Below, piece after piece: positions 1-10,774 of a DNA stretch of 64,000 bases (positions within the stretch are counted from its first letter, which is position 1; each line of letters begins with the position of its first letter). This DNA comes from an uncultured Phycicoccus sp. (GTDB taxonomy: Bacteria > Actinomycetota > Actinomycetes > Actinomycetales > Dermatophilaceae), in assembly GCF_947495705.1 (NCBI RefSeq), contig NZ_CANLZR010000012.1, positions 1-64,000 on the forward strand, in the 5' to 3' direction. The translations under genes and the position numbers were made by a program. The notes beneath the pieces were generated by a model, which worked only from the letters and a program-made list of their open reading frames with translations, was not told the origin of the DNA and searched no databases.

Positions 1-48
1 CCCACCGGGACCATCCGCACCACCGAACCCCAACACCGCACGGTCTGA
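1..48 (+). CDS. 3' end of an unidentified gene entering from the left
   Basis: Frame 1 from the window edge is open for 15 codons and ends in TGA at 46-48. It would read toward the minus-strand gene that ends at 66, giving a 17-bp convergent gap typical of this genome. The fragment is too short to identify, and an open frame of this length can occur by chance in GC-rich DNA. Confidence 0.3.
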   Translation, partial: PTGTIRTTEPQHRTV

Positions 49-65
49 CGCGCGGCTCCGGCGGG

Positions 66-1163
66 CTACTCGACGCGTAGGTCGACGCCGACCATCGCGG
101 CGAGGGAGCGGAGCTCACGCTCGACCCCGTCACGCATCGCACCGCTCGGCTCGTCGTCCCAGTGCACGGCATGCACCCGCAGGAGGCCCGCGTCGAGGTC
201 GCTCTGGGCGTCGACCTTCCCGACGAGCCGGTCCCCGTGCAGCACCGGCAGGGCGAAGTAGCCCCAGCGTCGGGATGCGGCCGGCTTGTACATCTCGAGC
301 GTGTAGTCGAACCCGAAGACCTCGCTGATCCGCTTGCGGTCGAAGACCAGGCGGTCCAGCGGCGACAGCAGGGCGGTCCGCCCCTCGGCGGCGACGTCGA
401 GCAGGGCCGGGTCGACCCGCCACGTGCCGCGGACACCGTCGACCACGGCCTCCTCGCCGGCGGCGCCGACGTGGTTCGGCTCACCCGGCGGCTGGGTGGC
501 CGTGGCCCGGGCGATGCCGAGCGCCACGAGGCGCCGCCGGTCCCGCTCGATGCGAGCCTCCGCCACCGGGAGCGCCTCGACGGCGGGGTACACCCGCTCG
601 GCGAGGTCCCAGTTCCGCTCACGGTTCTCGCGCGAGGACACCGCCACCTCACCGCGGGCCTCCATCAGGTCCAGCAGCTTCTGGACGTTCTTGCTGTTCG
701 TCCACCCCGACGAGCGCCACGGCACGACGCACGTGTCCGGGAGCTCGCGAGCGGGGAGCGGGCCCTCGGACCGCAGCCGGGTGAGGATGTCGTCGCGGCA
801 CGCCCGGTTCGCCTCGACCCAGTGCTCCAGGGACTCCTGCCAGTCCGTCAGGGGTCCGGGGCCGGGCCACGCGTCCATCTCGGCACGGAACAGCGCGACG
901 TCCTCGGCCGGGCGGAGCATGCCCTGGACCTCGACGAGCGCCCGCGACTCCAGGAGGTCGTCGAGGACCTGAGGGGCGTACCCCGACCCGAGCCGGCTCC
1001 ACAGCACGAGGTCGGCGTTCGGCGCGACGTACGCCGTGAGGTCCATCTGGAGCAGGGTCAGGTGCCGCACGGTCGCGAGGGCGTCGGTGGGCCGGGACCG
1101 GCCGAGCAGCTGCGCCCGCACCGCGACCCGGCGGGCGTCGCGGGGTGACAGGTGGTGGACCAC
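66..1163 (-). CDS. YcaQ/AlkZ-type winged-helix DNA glycosylase-like protein
   Basis: A 365-residue protein of the HTH_42 (YcaQ/AlkZ) family. Characterised members are DNA glycosylases that remove bulky alkylated bases or unhook interstrand crosslinks. The N-terminal part holds Q39-M40-D41 followed by LTAYVAPNADLVLWSRLG, the position where the family carries its catalytic QxQ or QxD motif. The rest follows the family's winged-helix pattern, ending in a domain with SPLDRLVFDR. The start is GTG at 1163, with TACCGT six bases upstream, so the mRNA is probably leaderless. It stands alone on the minus strand, back to back with the MobA-like gene. The family call is firm; glycosylase activity is inferred from the family. 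Confidence 0.8.
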   Translation of the reverse strand: MVHHLSPRDARRVAVRAQLLGRSRPTDALATVRHLTLLQMDLTAYVAPNADLVLWSRLGSGYAPQVLDDLLESRALVEVQGMLRPAEDVALFRAEMDAWPGPGPLTDWQESLEHWVEANRACRDDILTRLRSEGPLPARELPDTCVVPWRSSGWTNSKNVQKLLDLMEARGEVAVSSRENRERNWDLAERVYPAVEALPVAEARIERDRRRLVALGIARATATQPPGEPNHVGAAGEEAVVDGVRGTWRVDPALLDVAAEGRTALLSPLDRLVFDRKRISEVFGFDYTLEMYKPAASRRWGYFALPVLHGDRLVGKVDAQSDLDAGLLRVHAVHWDDEPSGAMRDGVERELRSLAAMVGVDLRVE

Positions 1164-1225
1164 GCACCGACGGTAGCGAGCGGGTCGGGCCCCGGGGGTG
1201 CGCTCGCGCGTGGCAGGCTGGCGGC

Positions 1226-1825
1226 GTGACGACCGTCGGCCTGCTCCTCGCCGCCGGGGCCGGTCGCCGGATGGGCGGCCCGAAGGCCCTCGTGCGCCCC
1301 GACCCGGGTGGGCCCACGATGCTCGAGACCACCCTGGACCGGCTCCTGCACGCCGGCCTCGAGCGGGTCGTGGCCGTCGTCGGGGCCGCTGCCGAGGAGA
1401 CGGCCCCCCTCGCGGAGTCGGCGGGTGCTATGGCCGTCGTCGCACCGGGTTGGGACGAGGGGATGGGCGCCTCGCTGCGGGCCGGCCTCGACCATCTCGC
1501 GGCGACCGCGCCGGCCGATGTCGACGCAGCACTCGTCACCCTCGTCGACCTCCCCGACGTCGGCACCCGGGTCCACCGGCGGGTCCTCGGCGCCGGGCGC
1601 GGGGTCGGGGCGGGCGTCCTGCTGCGGGCCGAGTTCGCGGGCCGTCCGGGGCATCCGGTGCTCATCGGTCGCGACCACTGGGCCGGCGTCGTCGCGTCGG
1701 CGGCCGGCGACCGGGGCGCCCGCGACTACCTCGTCGAGCACCCGCCGCTCCCCGTCGAGTGCGGGGACCTCGCGACGGGACACGACGTCGACACCCCGGA
1801 CGGGCTGGCGGCCGGTTCGCCATGA
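1226..1825 (+). CDS. MobA/MocA-like NTP transferase (probable molybdenum-cofactor nucleotidyltransferase)
   Basis: A 199-residue protein with the nucleotidyltransferase signature LLAAGAGRRMGGPKAL at residues 6-21 and a metal-binding LVDLPDV stretch near residue 113. The family joins CMP or GMP to the molybdenum pterin cofactor. Xanthine-oxidase-family enzymes such as the CoxSLM set 4 kb downstream need the cytosine dinucleotide form, so a MocA role fits the context. Start GTG at 1226 gives the family N-terminus directly. CAGGCT lies six bases upstream, consistent with a leaderless mRNA. Substrate specificity cannot be read from the sequence alone. Confidence 0.75.
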   Translation: MTTVGLLLAAGAGRRMGGPKALVRPDPGGPTMLETTLDRLLHAGLERVVAVVGAAAEETAPLAESAGAMAVVAPGWDEGMGASLRAGLDHLAATAPADVDAALVTLVDLPDVGTRVHRRVLGAGRGVGAGVLLRAEFAGRPGHPVLIGRDHWAGVVASAAGDRGARDYLVEHPPLPVECGDLATGHDVDTPDGLAAGSP

Positions 1826-1832
1826 TGACCCG

Positions 1833-2213
1833 GTGAGCGAACCCAAGCGGCGGTGGCCGGGCAGCGTCTACGACCACGGCAGCGAGCCCGACCCCCGGTT
1901 CTCGCTCGCCAACGAGCGGACCTTCCTCGCGTGGGTGCGCACCGGGCTCGCGCTGCTCGCGGGCGCGGCGGCCCTCGACGCGCTCGACCTCCCTCTCGAC
2001 GACACCGTGCAGTACCTGCTCGCGGCGCTGCTCGGCCTCGCCGGGCTGCTCGTCTCGCTCACGGCCTACCGCGGCTGGGCCCGCACCGAGCGGGCGATGC
2101 GCGAGAGCACGGCCCTGCCCTCGAACCCGGCGATGGTCGTCGTCATCGCGACGGTGGCCGTCGTGGGGCTTGCGATCGGGGTGTCGAGCCTGCTGCGCGG
2201 CCTCGGCTCGTGA
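1833..2213 (+). CDS. DUF202 (YidH-type) membrane protein, first of a pair
   Basis: A 126-residue protein with the DUF202 hallmark ANERTFLAWVRTGLALL near residues 25-41. Three hydrophobic segments follow at about 35-52, 60-77 and 100-120. The function of the family is unknown. The GTG start lies eight bases after the MobA-like stop codon. Its end overlaps the start of a second DUF202 gene by four bases (GTGA), so the two are translationally coupled. Other YidH/YidG-type genes also occur as pairs. Confidence 0.8.
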   Translation: MSEPKRRWPGSVYDHGSEPDPRFSLANERTFLAWVRTGLALLAGAAALDALDLPLDDTVQYLLAALLGLAGLLVSLTAYRGWARTERAMRESTALPSNPAMVVVIATVAVVGLAIGVSSLLRGLGS

Positions 2214-2548
2214 GCCACCGCACCGAGCGCGACCCCGGGGCGCAGCAGGAGCGCACGGCTCTCGCGTGGCGGCGGACCGGGCTGGCGCTCGTCGTCGCCG
2301 CCGTCACCATCGGCCGGCTCACCCTCGACTCGCTCGGCCCCGTCGTCGTCGTCCCCACCGTCATCGTCGCCGTCCTCGCCGGGTGGGTGGTCGTGACCGC
2401 ACTCCGGGCCCGGCGCCTGGCGCGGCCCCACCCGGGGGAGCCGTCCTTCTCGGTCCTGGCCGACGGACGGCTGCCGGGGGTCGTCACGGTCGTGCTGGGG
2501 ACCCTCGCCGTGGCCGAGGTCTCGGCCGCGGTCTCCCGCCTCCTCTGA
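2210..2548 (+). CDS. DUF202 (YidG-type) membrane protein, second of a pair
   Basis: A 112-residue protein with the DUF202 motif AQQERTALAWRRTGLALVV near its N-terminus and further hydrophobic segments around residues 40-65 and 90-108. The motif is degenerate relative to the upstream copy (ERTALAWRRT versus ERTFLAWVRT), so the two are diverged paralogues and may form a heteromer. The function of the family is unknown. The start overlaps the upstream stop by four bases. Confidence 0.75.
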   Translation: MSHRTERDPGAQQERTALAWRRTGLALVVAAVTIGRLTLDSLGPVVVVPTVIVAVLAGWVVVTALRARRLARPHPGEPSFSVLADGRLPGVVTVVLGTLAVAEVSAAVSRLL

Positions 2549-2626
2549 CGCCCGCGGCTCGCGGTCGCGCCGACCGGTGTGACGGTCCTCCTTCCGTCCG
2601 CCCCGTCCGTGGGTGATGCTGTCGGC

Positions 2627-3517
2627 ATGGACCCCCGGACGACGTTCGACTCGGCCATCGACCTCGCGGGCGCTCTCGAGGCCGTCGGCTACCTCACCGA
2701 CGACGCCCTCTCGACCGTCACGTGGCTGTCGCTGCGCCTCGGGCGCCCCCTGCTCATGGAGGGCGAGCCGGGCACCGGCAAGACGGCCCTCGCCGAGGCG
2801 CTCGCCGAGACGATGGACCTCCCGCTCATCCGGCTCCAGTGCTACGAGGGCATCGACGCCAGCCAGGCCCTCTACGACTGGGACTTCCCCCGCCAGATCC
2901 TGCACGTCCGCGCCCTCGAGGCCGCCTCCGGCGCCCCGCGCGACGTCGAGTCCCTGGAGGCGGACCTCTTCGACGAGCGGTTCCTCCTGGCCCGGCCGGT
3001 GCTGCGGGCCCTGCGCGAGTCCCCGGCCGTGCTCCTCGTCGACGAGGTCGACCGCGCCGACGACGAGTTCGAGGCGTTCCTCCTCGAGGTGCTCTCGACG
3101 TGGCAGGTGACCATCCCCGAGCTCGGCACGGTGGCGGCGGCCACGCCCCCGGTCGTCGTCCTCACCTCGAACCGCACCCGCGAGCTGCACGACGCGCTCA
3201 AGCGGCGCTGCCTCTACCACTGGCTCGAGCACCCCGGGATCGAGCGTGAGCTCGCGATCGTCCGCACCCGCGCACCCGAGGTCTCCGCGGCGCTCGCCGA
3301 GCAGGTCGTCCGCACCGTCCACCGGATCCGTGACGACCGCGAGCTGCTCAAGCCGCCCGGGGTCGCCGAGACCCTCGACTGGGCACGGGCGCTGCACGAG
3401 CTCGGCACCCGCACCCTCGACACCGCGACCGCCGCCGCCACGCTCGGGGTCGCGGTCAAGTACCGCGAGGACGCCGAGCGGGTCAAGAAGGCCCTCGACG
3501 CGATGCTCACGCCATGA
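2627..3517 (+). CDS. MoxR-family AAA ATPase (CoxD-like)
   Basis: A 296-residue AAA+ ATPase with Walker A GEPGTGKT at residues 46-53, Walker B LLVDEVDRAD near 134-143 and a sensor-1 LTSNRTRE. MoxR proteins work with VWA-domain partners to mature metal enzymes. CoxD, the family member in CO-dehydrogenase clusters, is needed to build the Cu-S-Mo centre in Oligotropha. Here the next gene encodes the VWA partner, followed by XdhC and the CoxSLM enzyme. The start at 2627 is supported by GATGCT six bases upstream, suggesting a leaderless mRNA. The MDPRT start also matches family length. Confidence 0.88.
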   Translation: MDPRTTFDSAIDLAGALEAVGYLTDDALSTVTWLSLRLGRPLLMEGEPGTGKTALAEALAETMDLPLIRLQCYEGIDASQALYDWDFPRQILHVRALEAASGAPRDVESLEADLFDERFLLARPVLRALRESPAVLLVDEVDRADDEFEAFLLEVLSTWQVTIPELGTVAAATPPVVVLTSNRTRELHDALKRRCLYHWLEHPGIERELAIVRTRAPEVSAALAEQVVRTVHRIRDDRELLKPPGVAETLDWARALHELGTRTLDTATAAATLGVAVKYREDAERVKKALDAMLTP

Positions 3518-3533
3518 CGTCCCCGGAGCCCCG

Positions 3534-4670
3534 GTGAGCGTCGCGCGGCAGCGGCTCGACCCGGCCGAGCACGTGCGGACCCCGGACGAGGTGCTCCTCG
3601 GGTTCGCCCGGGCCCTGCGCGCTGCCGGGGTGCAGGTGACCGCCGACCGCGAACGCACCTACCTCGACGCCGTCGCCGCTGTGGGGCTGGAGGACCCGGG
3701 CGGGGTCTACCACGCGGGCCGGGGCACGCTGTGCGGGTCGCCGGCCGACCTCGAGCGGCACGACCAGGTGTTCGCGGAGTGGTTCGGGGGCACCCGGGCG
3801 GGGACCAAGGCGCGCGACCCCGTGCGCCGCCAGGTCGCCCAGGCCGGGCTCACCGGCGAGGACGCCCCGTCCGGGGCGGGCCAGGACGACCCCGACGTCG
3901 TCAAGGCGACCGCCAGCTCCACGGAGGTGCTGCGTCGGCGTGACGTCGCGGACCTGTCCCGGGCCGAACGCGAGCAGCTGGCCGCGCTCTTCGGGGCGCT
4001 GCGGCCGCGGGCCCCCCGCCGCCGGGCACACCGGTACCAGCGCTCACCGCGGGGGGTCGTCGACGCCCGCCGCACGCTACGCGCGACGCTGCGGCGGATG
4101 GGCGAGCCCGGCGAGGTGCAATGGCGCCGCCGCACCACCCGGCCGCGGCGGGTCGTGCTCCTCATCGACGTCTCGGGCTCGATGAGCGCCTACGCCGACT
4201 CCCTCGTGCGGCTGGCCCACGCGTACTGCGCGGCCGGGGTCCCCACCGAGGTGTTCACCCTCGGGACCCGGCTCACCCACATCACCCGGCCGCTGCACCA
4301 GCGCGACCCGGACCGGGCGATGGTCGCGGCCGGCCAGGCGATCCCGGACTGGTCCGGGGGCACCCGGCTCGCCGAGGGGCTCAAGGTCTTCCTCGACCGG
4401 TGGGGGCGCCGCGGCATGGCGCGCGGTGCCGTCGTCGTCATCTTCAGCGACGGGTGGGAGCGGGACGCCCCCGAGGCGCTCGGCGAGCAGGTGCGCCGGC
4501 TGTCCCAGGTGGCGCACCGGGTGGTGTGGGCCAACCCGCACCGCGGCCGGGCGGGGTACGAGCCGGTCCAGGGAGGCATCATGGCTGTCCTGCCGCATGT
4601 CGACGACTTCGTCGCCGGCCACTCGATGGCCGCGTTCGAGCGGCTCACGGAGGTGGTGGCGCGTGCGTGA
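3534..4670 (+). CDS. CoxE-like VWA-domain protein
   Basis: A 378-residue protein whose C-terminal half is a von Willebrand A domain. The MIDAS motif D212-V-S-G-S-M-S is intact, and a later IFSDGWERD supplies further metal-site residues. The N-terminal half is the helical region typical of CoxE. CoxE and the MoxR ATPase CoxD act together in maturing molybdenum hydroxylases. The GTG start lies 16 bases after moxR. The 3' end overlaps xdhC by eight bases, so the three maturation genes form one unit. Confidence 0.85.
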   Translation: MSVARQRLDPAEHVRTPDEVLLGFARALRAAGVQVTADRERTYLDAVAAVGLEDPGGVYHAGRGTLCGSPADLERHDQVFAEWFGGTRAGTKARDPVRRQVAQAGLTGEDAPSGAGQDDPDVVKATASSTEVLRRRDVADLSRAEREQLAALFGALRPRAPRRRAHRYQRSPRGVVDARRTLRATLRRMGEPGEVQWRRRTTRPRRVVLLIDVSGSMSAYADSLVRLAHAYCAAGVPTEVFTLGTRLTHITRPLHQRDPDRAMVAAGQAIPDWSGGTRLAEGLKVFLDRWGRRGMARGAVVVIFSDGWERDAPEALGEQVRRLSQVAHRVVWANPHRGRAGYEPVQGGIMAVLPHVDDFVAGHSMAAFERLTEVVARA

Positions 4671-5802
4671 CGTCCTGGACCAGCTGATGGGCTGGTGGCG
4701 AGCCGGCGAGACCGTGGGCGTCGGCACCGTCGTCGCGACCTTCCGCTCCGCGCCGCGCCCTGCCGGTGCGTCGATGCTCGTGGGACCCGGGGGCGAGGCC
4801 GTCGGGTCCGTCTCGGGTGGCTGCGTCGAGGGGGCGGTCTACGAGCTCTCGCAGGAGGTCGTCGAGGACGGCACGCCGGTGCTCCAGCGCTACGGCGTCT
4901 CCGACGACGACGCGTTCTCGGTCGGGCTCACCTGCGGCGGCATCCTCGACGTCTTCGTCGAGCCGGTGTCCCAGCGGACGTTCCCCGAGCTCGGCGACGT
5001 CGCCGCCGACGTCGCGGCCGGGCGCCCCGTGGCGGTCGCCACCGTCATCGAGCACCCCGACCCGTCCTGGGTCGGCCGACGCGTCGTCGTCCGCCCCGAG
5101 GACGCGGGGAGCACCGAGCCGGCGGGCACGCTCGGGTCGCAGCGGGCGGACGCCGCCGTCACCGACGACGCCCGCGGCCTCCTGGCGGCCGGCCGCACCG
5201 AGACGCTGACCTACGGCCCCGACGGCGAGCGCCGGGGCGAGGGGATGCGGGTGTTCGTGTCGGCGTTCGCGCCGAGGCCGCGGATGCTCGTCTTCGGCGC
5301 GATCGACTTCGCCGCCGCCGTCGCCCACGTGGGGTCCTTCCTCGGCTACCGCGTGACGGTGTGCGACGCGCGACCCGTGTTCGCGACGACGAGCCGGTTC
5401 CCGGCCGCCGACGAGGTCGTCGTCGAGTGGCCGCACCAGTACCTCGAGCGCGAGACGGCCGCGGGACGCATCGACGGCCGCACCGTCGTCTGCGTCCTCA
5501 CCCACGACCCGAAGTTCGACGTGCCCCTCCTCGAACGGGCCCTGCGGCTCCCGGAGGTGGGCTACATCGGCGCGATGGGAAGCCGCCGGACCCACGAGGA
5601 CCGCCTGGAGCGGCTCCGTGAGGCGGGGGTCACCGAGGAGGAGCTGGGGCGGCTCTCGAGCCCGATCGGCCTCGACCTCGGGGCCCGGACGCCCGAGGAG
5701 ACCGCGGTGTCCATCGCCGCCGAGATCGTCGCCCTCCAGTGGGGTGGCGGCGGAAGCCGACTCCAGGACGGGGCGGGCCCGATCCACCACCACCCGGACT
5801 GA
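4663..5802 (+). CDS. XdhC/CoxI-family molybdenum-hydroxylase maturation factor
   Basis: A 379-residue protein with both XdhC domains. The N-terminal one contains SVSGGCVEGAVYE (about 47-59) and LTCGGILDVFVEP. The C-terminal Rossmann-like domain begins near LVFGAIDFAAAVAHVG (about 208) and contains VCVLTHDPKFDVPLL and GYIGAMGSRRTHEDR. XdhC proteins bind the molybdenum cofactor, help sulfurate it and hand it to xanthine-oxidase-type enzymes. It is read directly from the CoxE-like gene and followed after 161 bp by coxS. The hairpin directly at its stop suggests some termination before the structural genes. Confidence 0.88.
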   Translation: MRDVLDQLMGWWRAGETVGVGTVVATFRSAPRPAGASMLVGPGGEAVGSVSGGCVEGAVYELSQEVVEDGTPVLQRYGVSDDDAFSVGLTCGGILDVFVEPVSQRTFPELGDVAADVAAGRPVAVATVIEHPDPSWVGRRVVVRPEDAGSTEPAGTLGSQRADAAVTDDARGLLAAGRTETLTYGPDGERRGEGMRVFVSAFAPRPRMLVFGAIDFAAAVAHVGSFLGYRVTVCDARPVFATTSRFPAADEVVVEWPHQYLERETAAGRIDGRTVVCVLTHDPKFDVPLLERALRLPEVGYIGAMGSRRTHEDRLERLREAGVTEEELGRLSSPIGLDLGARTPEETAVSIAAEIVALQWGGGGSRLQDGAGPIHHHPD

Positions 5803-5819
5803 GCCCGCCACGGCGGGCT
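5802..5819 (+). terminator. Short hairpin directly after xdhC
   Basis: AGCCCGC (5802-5808) pairs with GCGGGCT (5813-5819) around CACG, followed by TTG. The 7-bp stem starts on the last base of the xdhC stop codon. It may partly separate the maturation genes from coxSLM. There is no U-tract, so activity is uncertain. Confidence 0.45.
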
Positions 5820-5963
5820 TGCCCCGGAGGAAAGGGCGCGCGGCCCCGCGACCGCCGTTGGGGACCACCGGGGTTCGACGGCCCGTCGCCCAGCCCTTGC
5901 CCCAGGGGCGGCGGTGAAGCAGGATCACGGACACGACACGGTCCCCCCGCGAAGGAGTCAAGG

Positions 5964-6445
5964 ATGACTCGGATCACCGTCAACGTCGACGGCGTCTCCT
6001 GTACCGACGAGGTCGAACCCCGGATGCTGCTCGTCCATTACCTGCGCGAGGTCGTGGGCAAGGTCGGCACGGTCGTCGGGTGCGACACCAGCAACTGCGG
6101 CGCCTGCACCGTCCATCTCGACGGTCGGAGCGTCAAGTCGTGCAACGTGCTCGCGGTCCAGGCCGACGGGCACGACGTCACGACGATCGAGGGCCTGTCG
6201 AGCAACGGCGAGCTGCACCCGATGCAGGCGGCGTTCCACGAGAACCACGCGCTCCAGTGCGGCTACTGCACCCCGGGGATGATCATGCAGGCCGTCGACC
6301 TGGTCACCGAGAACCCGAACCCCTCCGAGGAGGAGATCCGGGTCGGCCTCGAGGGCAACCTCTGCCGGTGCACCGGCTACCACAACATCGTCAAGGCCGT
6401 GGCGGCCGCCGCCGGCTCGATGTCGAGCGAGAGGACCGAGGCCCG

Positions 6446-6449
<4 letters not shown>
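5964..6449 (+). CDS. coxS: CO-dehydrogenase-like small subunit (2Fe-2S protein)
   Basis: A 161-residue ferredoxin-like subunit of the xanthine oxidase family. Eight cysteines for two 2Fe-2S clusters are visible: C40, C45, C48 and C60 in the plant-ferredoxin-type domain, and C99, C102, C134 and C136 in the helical domain (CGYCTPGM, CRCTGYHNI). It passes electrons from the molybdenum site to FAD. ATG at 5964 has a good ribosome-binding site (GAAGGAG). The stop overlaps coxL by four bases. The gene order S-L-M is that of form II clusters, unlike the M-S-L order of true CO oxidisers. Confidence 0.92.
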
Positions 6450-8922
<2,473 letters not shown>

Positions 8923-8926
<4 letters not shown>

Positions 8927-9771
8927 TCCCCGCAGCCTTCGACTACGTGTCCCCGACGAGCCTCGACGACGCGCTGGCGGCGCTGGCCGAGGCCGGCGAC
9001 GACGCCAAGGTGCTCGCCGGCGGCCAGTCCCTCCTGCCGATCCTGCGGATGCGCCTCAACGCCCCCGAGAAGGTCGTGGACCTCGGCCGGATCGAGGCCC
9101 TGCGGGGCATCCGGGACGGGGGCGACCACATCGCCATCGGCGCGATGACCCCGTACAGCGACGTCGTCACCGACGCCCTCGTGCAGGAGCACGCCGGGCT
9201 GCTCGCGAAGGCCGTCGAGACGGTCGCCGACCCGCAGATCCGGCACCGGGGCACCGTCGGCGGGGCCCTGGTCCACGCCGACCCCGCCGGCGACGTCGGG
9301 GCACCGGTGCTCGCGCTCGACGCGACGATGGTCGTCGTGGGGCCGGGCGGTGAGCGGACGGTCGGGGCCGGGGAGTTCTTCCGCGACCTCTTCGAGACCG
9401 CGGTCGGCGACGGCGAGCTGCTCACCGAGATCCGCATCCCGAAGCACACCGGGTGGGGCTCGGCGTACGAGAAGTTCGTCCGGGTGTCGCACCAGTGGTC
9501 GATCGTCGCGGTCGCGGCGACGGTGCGGCTCGAGGGCGGCAGCATCGCCGAGGCCCGGGTCGGCCTGACGAACATGGGCTCGACGCCGCTGCGCGCGAGC
9601 GCCGTCGAGCAGGCCCTCGTCGGCAAGGGTCTGTCCGACCTGGAGAGCGCCTGCGCGGCAGCGGCCGACGGCACCAACCCGCCGAGCGACCTCAACGGCG
9701 ACGCCGACTACCGGCGCCACCTCGCCGCGGTGCTCACCCGCCGGGCCGTCCAGCGCGCGATGGGCGGCTGA
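8923..9771 (+). CDS. coxM: CO-dehydrogenase-like medium subunit (FAD-binding)
   Basis: A 282-residue FAD subunit of the molybdenum hydroxylase. The PCMH-type FAD motifs AGGQSLLPILRMRL (about 27-40) and TVGGALVHADPAGD are intact, and the C-terminal CO-dehydrogenase flavoprotein domain follows. It accepts electrons from CoxS and passes them to the respiratory chain or another acceptor. GTG at 8923 overlaps the coxL stop by four bases. The stop lies seven bases before the coxG-like gene, so all four form one transcription unit. Confidence 0.9.
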
Positions 9772-9778
9772 CCGCCCG

Positions 9779-10459
9779 ATGGAGCTGACGCACGACTTCA
9801 CCGTCCCCGCCGACGTCGACACGACCTGGCAGACGTTCATGGACCTCGAGCGGGTCGGCAGCTGCTTCCCCGGCGCGACCGTCACGGAGGCGACCGGCGA
9901 GAGCTTCAGCGGCACCGTCAAGGTCAAGCTCGGGCCGATCGCGCTGCAGTACTCGGGGTCGGGCACCTTCGTCGAGAAGGACGACGCCGCCCACCAGGCC
10001 GTCATCGAGGCCAAGGGGAAGGACAAGCGGGGCAACGGCACGGCCGGGGCCACCGTCAGGATCCGGCTGGAGCCCGCGGGCACCGGCACCGCCGTCAACG
10101 TCGTCACCGACCTCACGGTCACCGGCAAGCCGGCGCAGTTCGGCCGCGGCGTCATGCAGGACGTCTCGGACAAGCTGCTCGGCCAGTTCGTCAGCTGCAT
10201 CGAGGCCGAGCTCGCGGGGCCGGAGGCTGTCGAGCCCGAGGCCCCCGCCGAGGCGCCGGCCGAGGTCGCGGAGCCGACCCCGGCGACCACCCCGGCCCCG
10301 GTGCCGCGACCGGCGCCGGCGCCGGTGCCGAGCAGGCCCTCGGACGACTCGCTCGACCTCGGCTCGACGGTGCTGCCCGTGCTGCTGAGGACCTACGGGC
10401 CCTACGTCGCGGTCGGCGTCGTCGGCATCGTCATCGGATGGCTCATCGGGCGCCGCTGA
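9779..10459 (+). CDS. coxG: CoxG-like SRPBCC protein with C-terminal membrane anchor
   Basis: A 226-residue protein. Residues 1-145 are an SRPBCC domain (START starts MELTHDFTVPADVDTTWQ). Residues 146-185 are a Pro/Ala/Glu-rich linker. A transmembrane segment near 205-223 (YVAVGVVGIVIGWLIG) ends in RR. CoxG in Oligotropha recruits CO dehydrogenase to the cytoplasmic membrane, and actinobacterial members have been linked to electron transfer to quinones. The tail anchor here fits that role. The gene ends the coxSLM unit and overlaps a minus-strand gene by 17 bp. Confidence 0.85.
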   Translation: MELTHDFTVPADVDTTWQTFMDLERVGSCFPGATVTEATGESFSGTVKVKLGPIALQYSGSGTFVEKDDAAHQAVIEAKGKDKRGNGTAGATVRIRLEPAGTGTAVNVVTDLTVTGKPAQFGRGVMQDVSDKLLGQFVSCIEAELAGPEAVEPEAPAEAPAEVAEPTPATTPAPVPRPAPAPVPSRPSDDSLDLGSTVLPVLLRTYGPYVAVGVVGIVIGWLIGRR

Positions 10460-10700
10460 CCCGGCCCCGACGGCGGCCCCGGAACTCGTGCTGCGGGGTC
10501 GTCGCCTGTGTCCGCGCCCGCAGCTCGCCGGCGACCCGGCGGGCGTCGGCGTCGTCGGGGTCGGCCGGGAAGCCGCGGACCGACCGGCCCTCGGCCTGGG
10601 CCCGGTGGTGGGCGAGCTCGACGAGGACGACGACCGGGCCGAGGACGACGACGATGCCCGCGATGGTGAGAAGGACCTGGGTGATGTCGGAGATGCTCAT
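10443..10700 (-). CDS. Small single-pass membrane protein of unknown function
   Basis: An 85-residue protein starting MSISDITQVLLTIAGIVVVL. One hydrophobic segment spans about residues 8-30, followed by a basic, Arg-rich cytosolic tail containing HHRAQAEGRSVRGFP. I do not recognise the family. The chosen start at 10700 places the membrane segment near the N-terminus; an in-frame ATG at 10724 would add eight residues. No strong ribosome-binding site is visible. It faces coxG tail to tail with a small overlap and diverges from the GlxA-type regulator. Confidence 0.55.
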   Translation of the reverse strand: MSISDITQVLLTIAGIVVVLGPVVVLVELAHHRAQAEGRSVRGFPADPDDADARRVAGELRARTQATTPQHEFRGRRRGRVSGAR

Positions 10701-10774
10701 GGCATGATCTTGCGGTCCGTTCATACTCCGCCACCAGTGGCAGAAACGTCGACATCCGTCAAGAAACCGCCATA

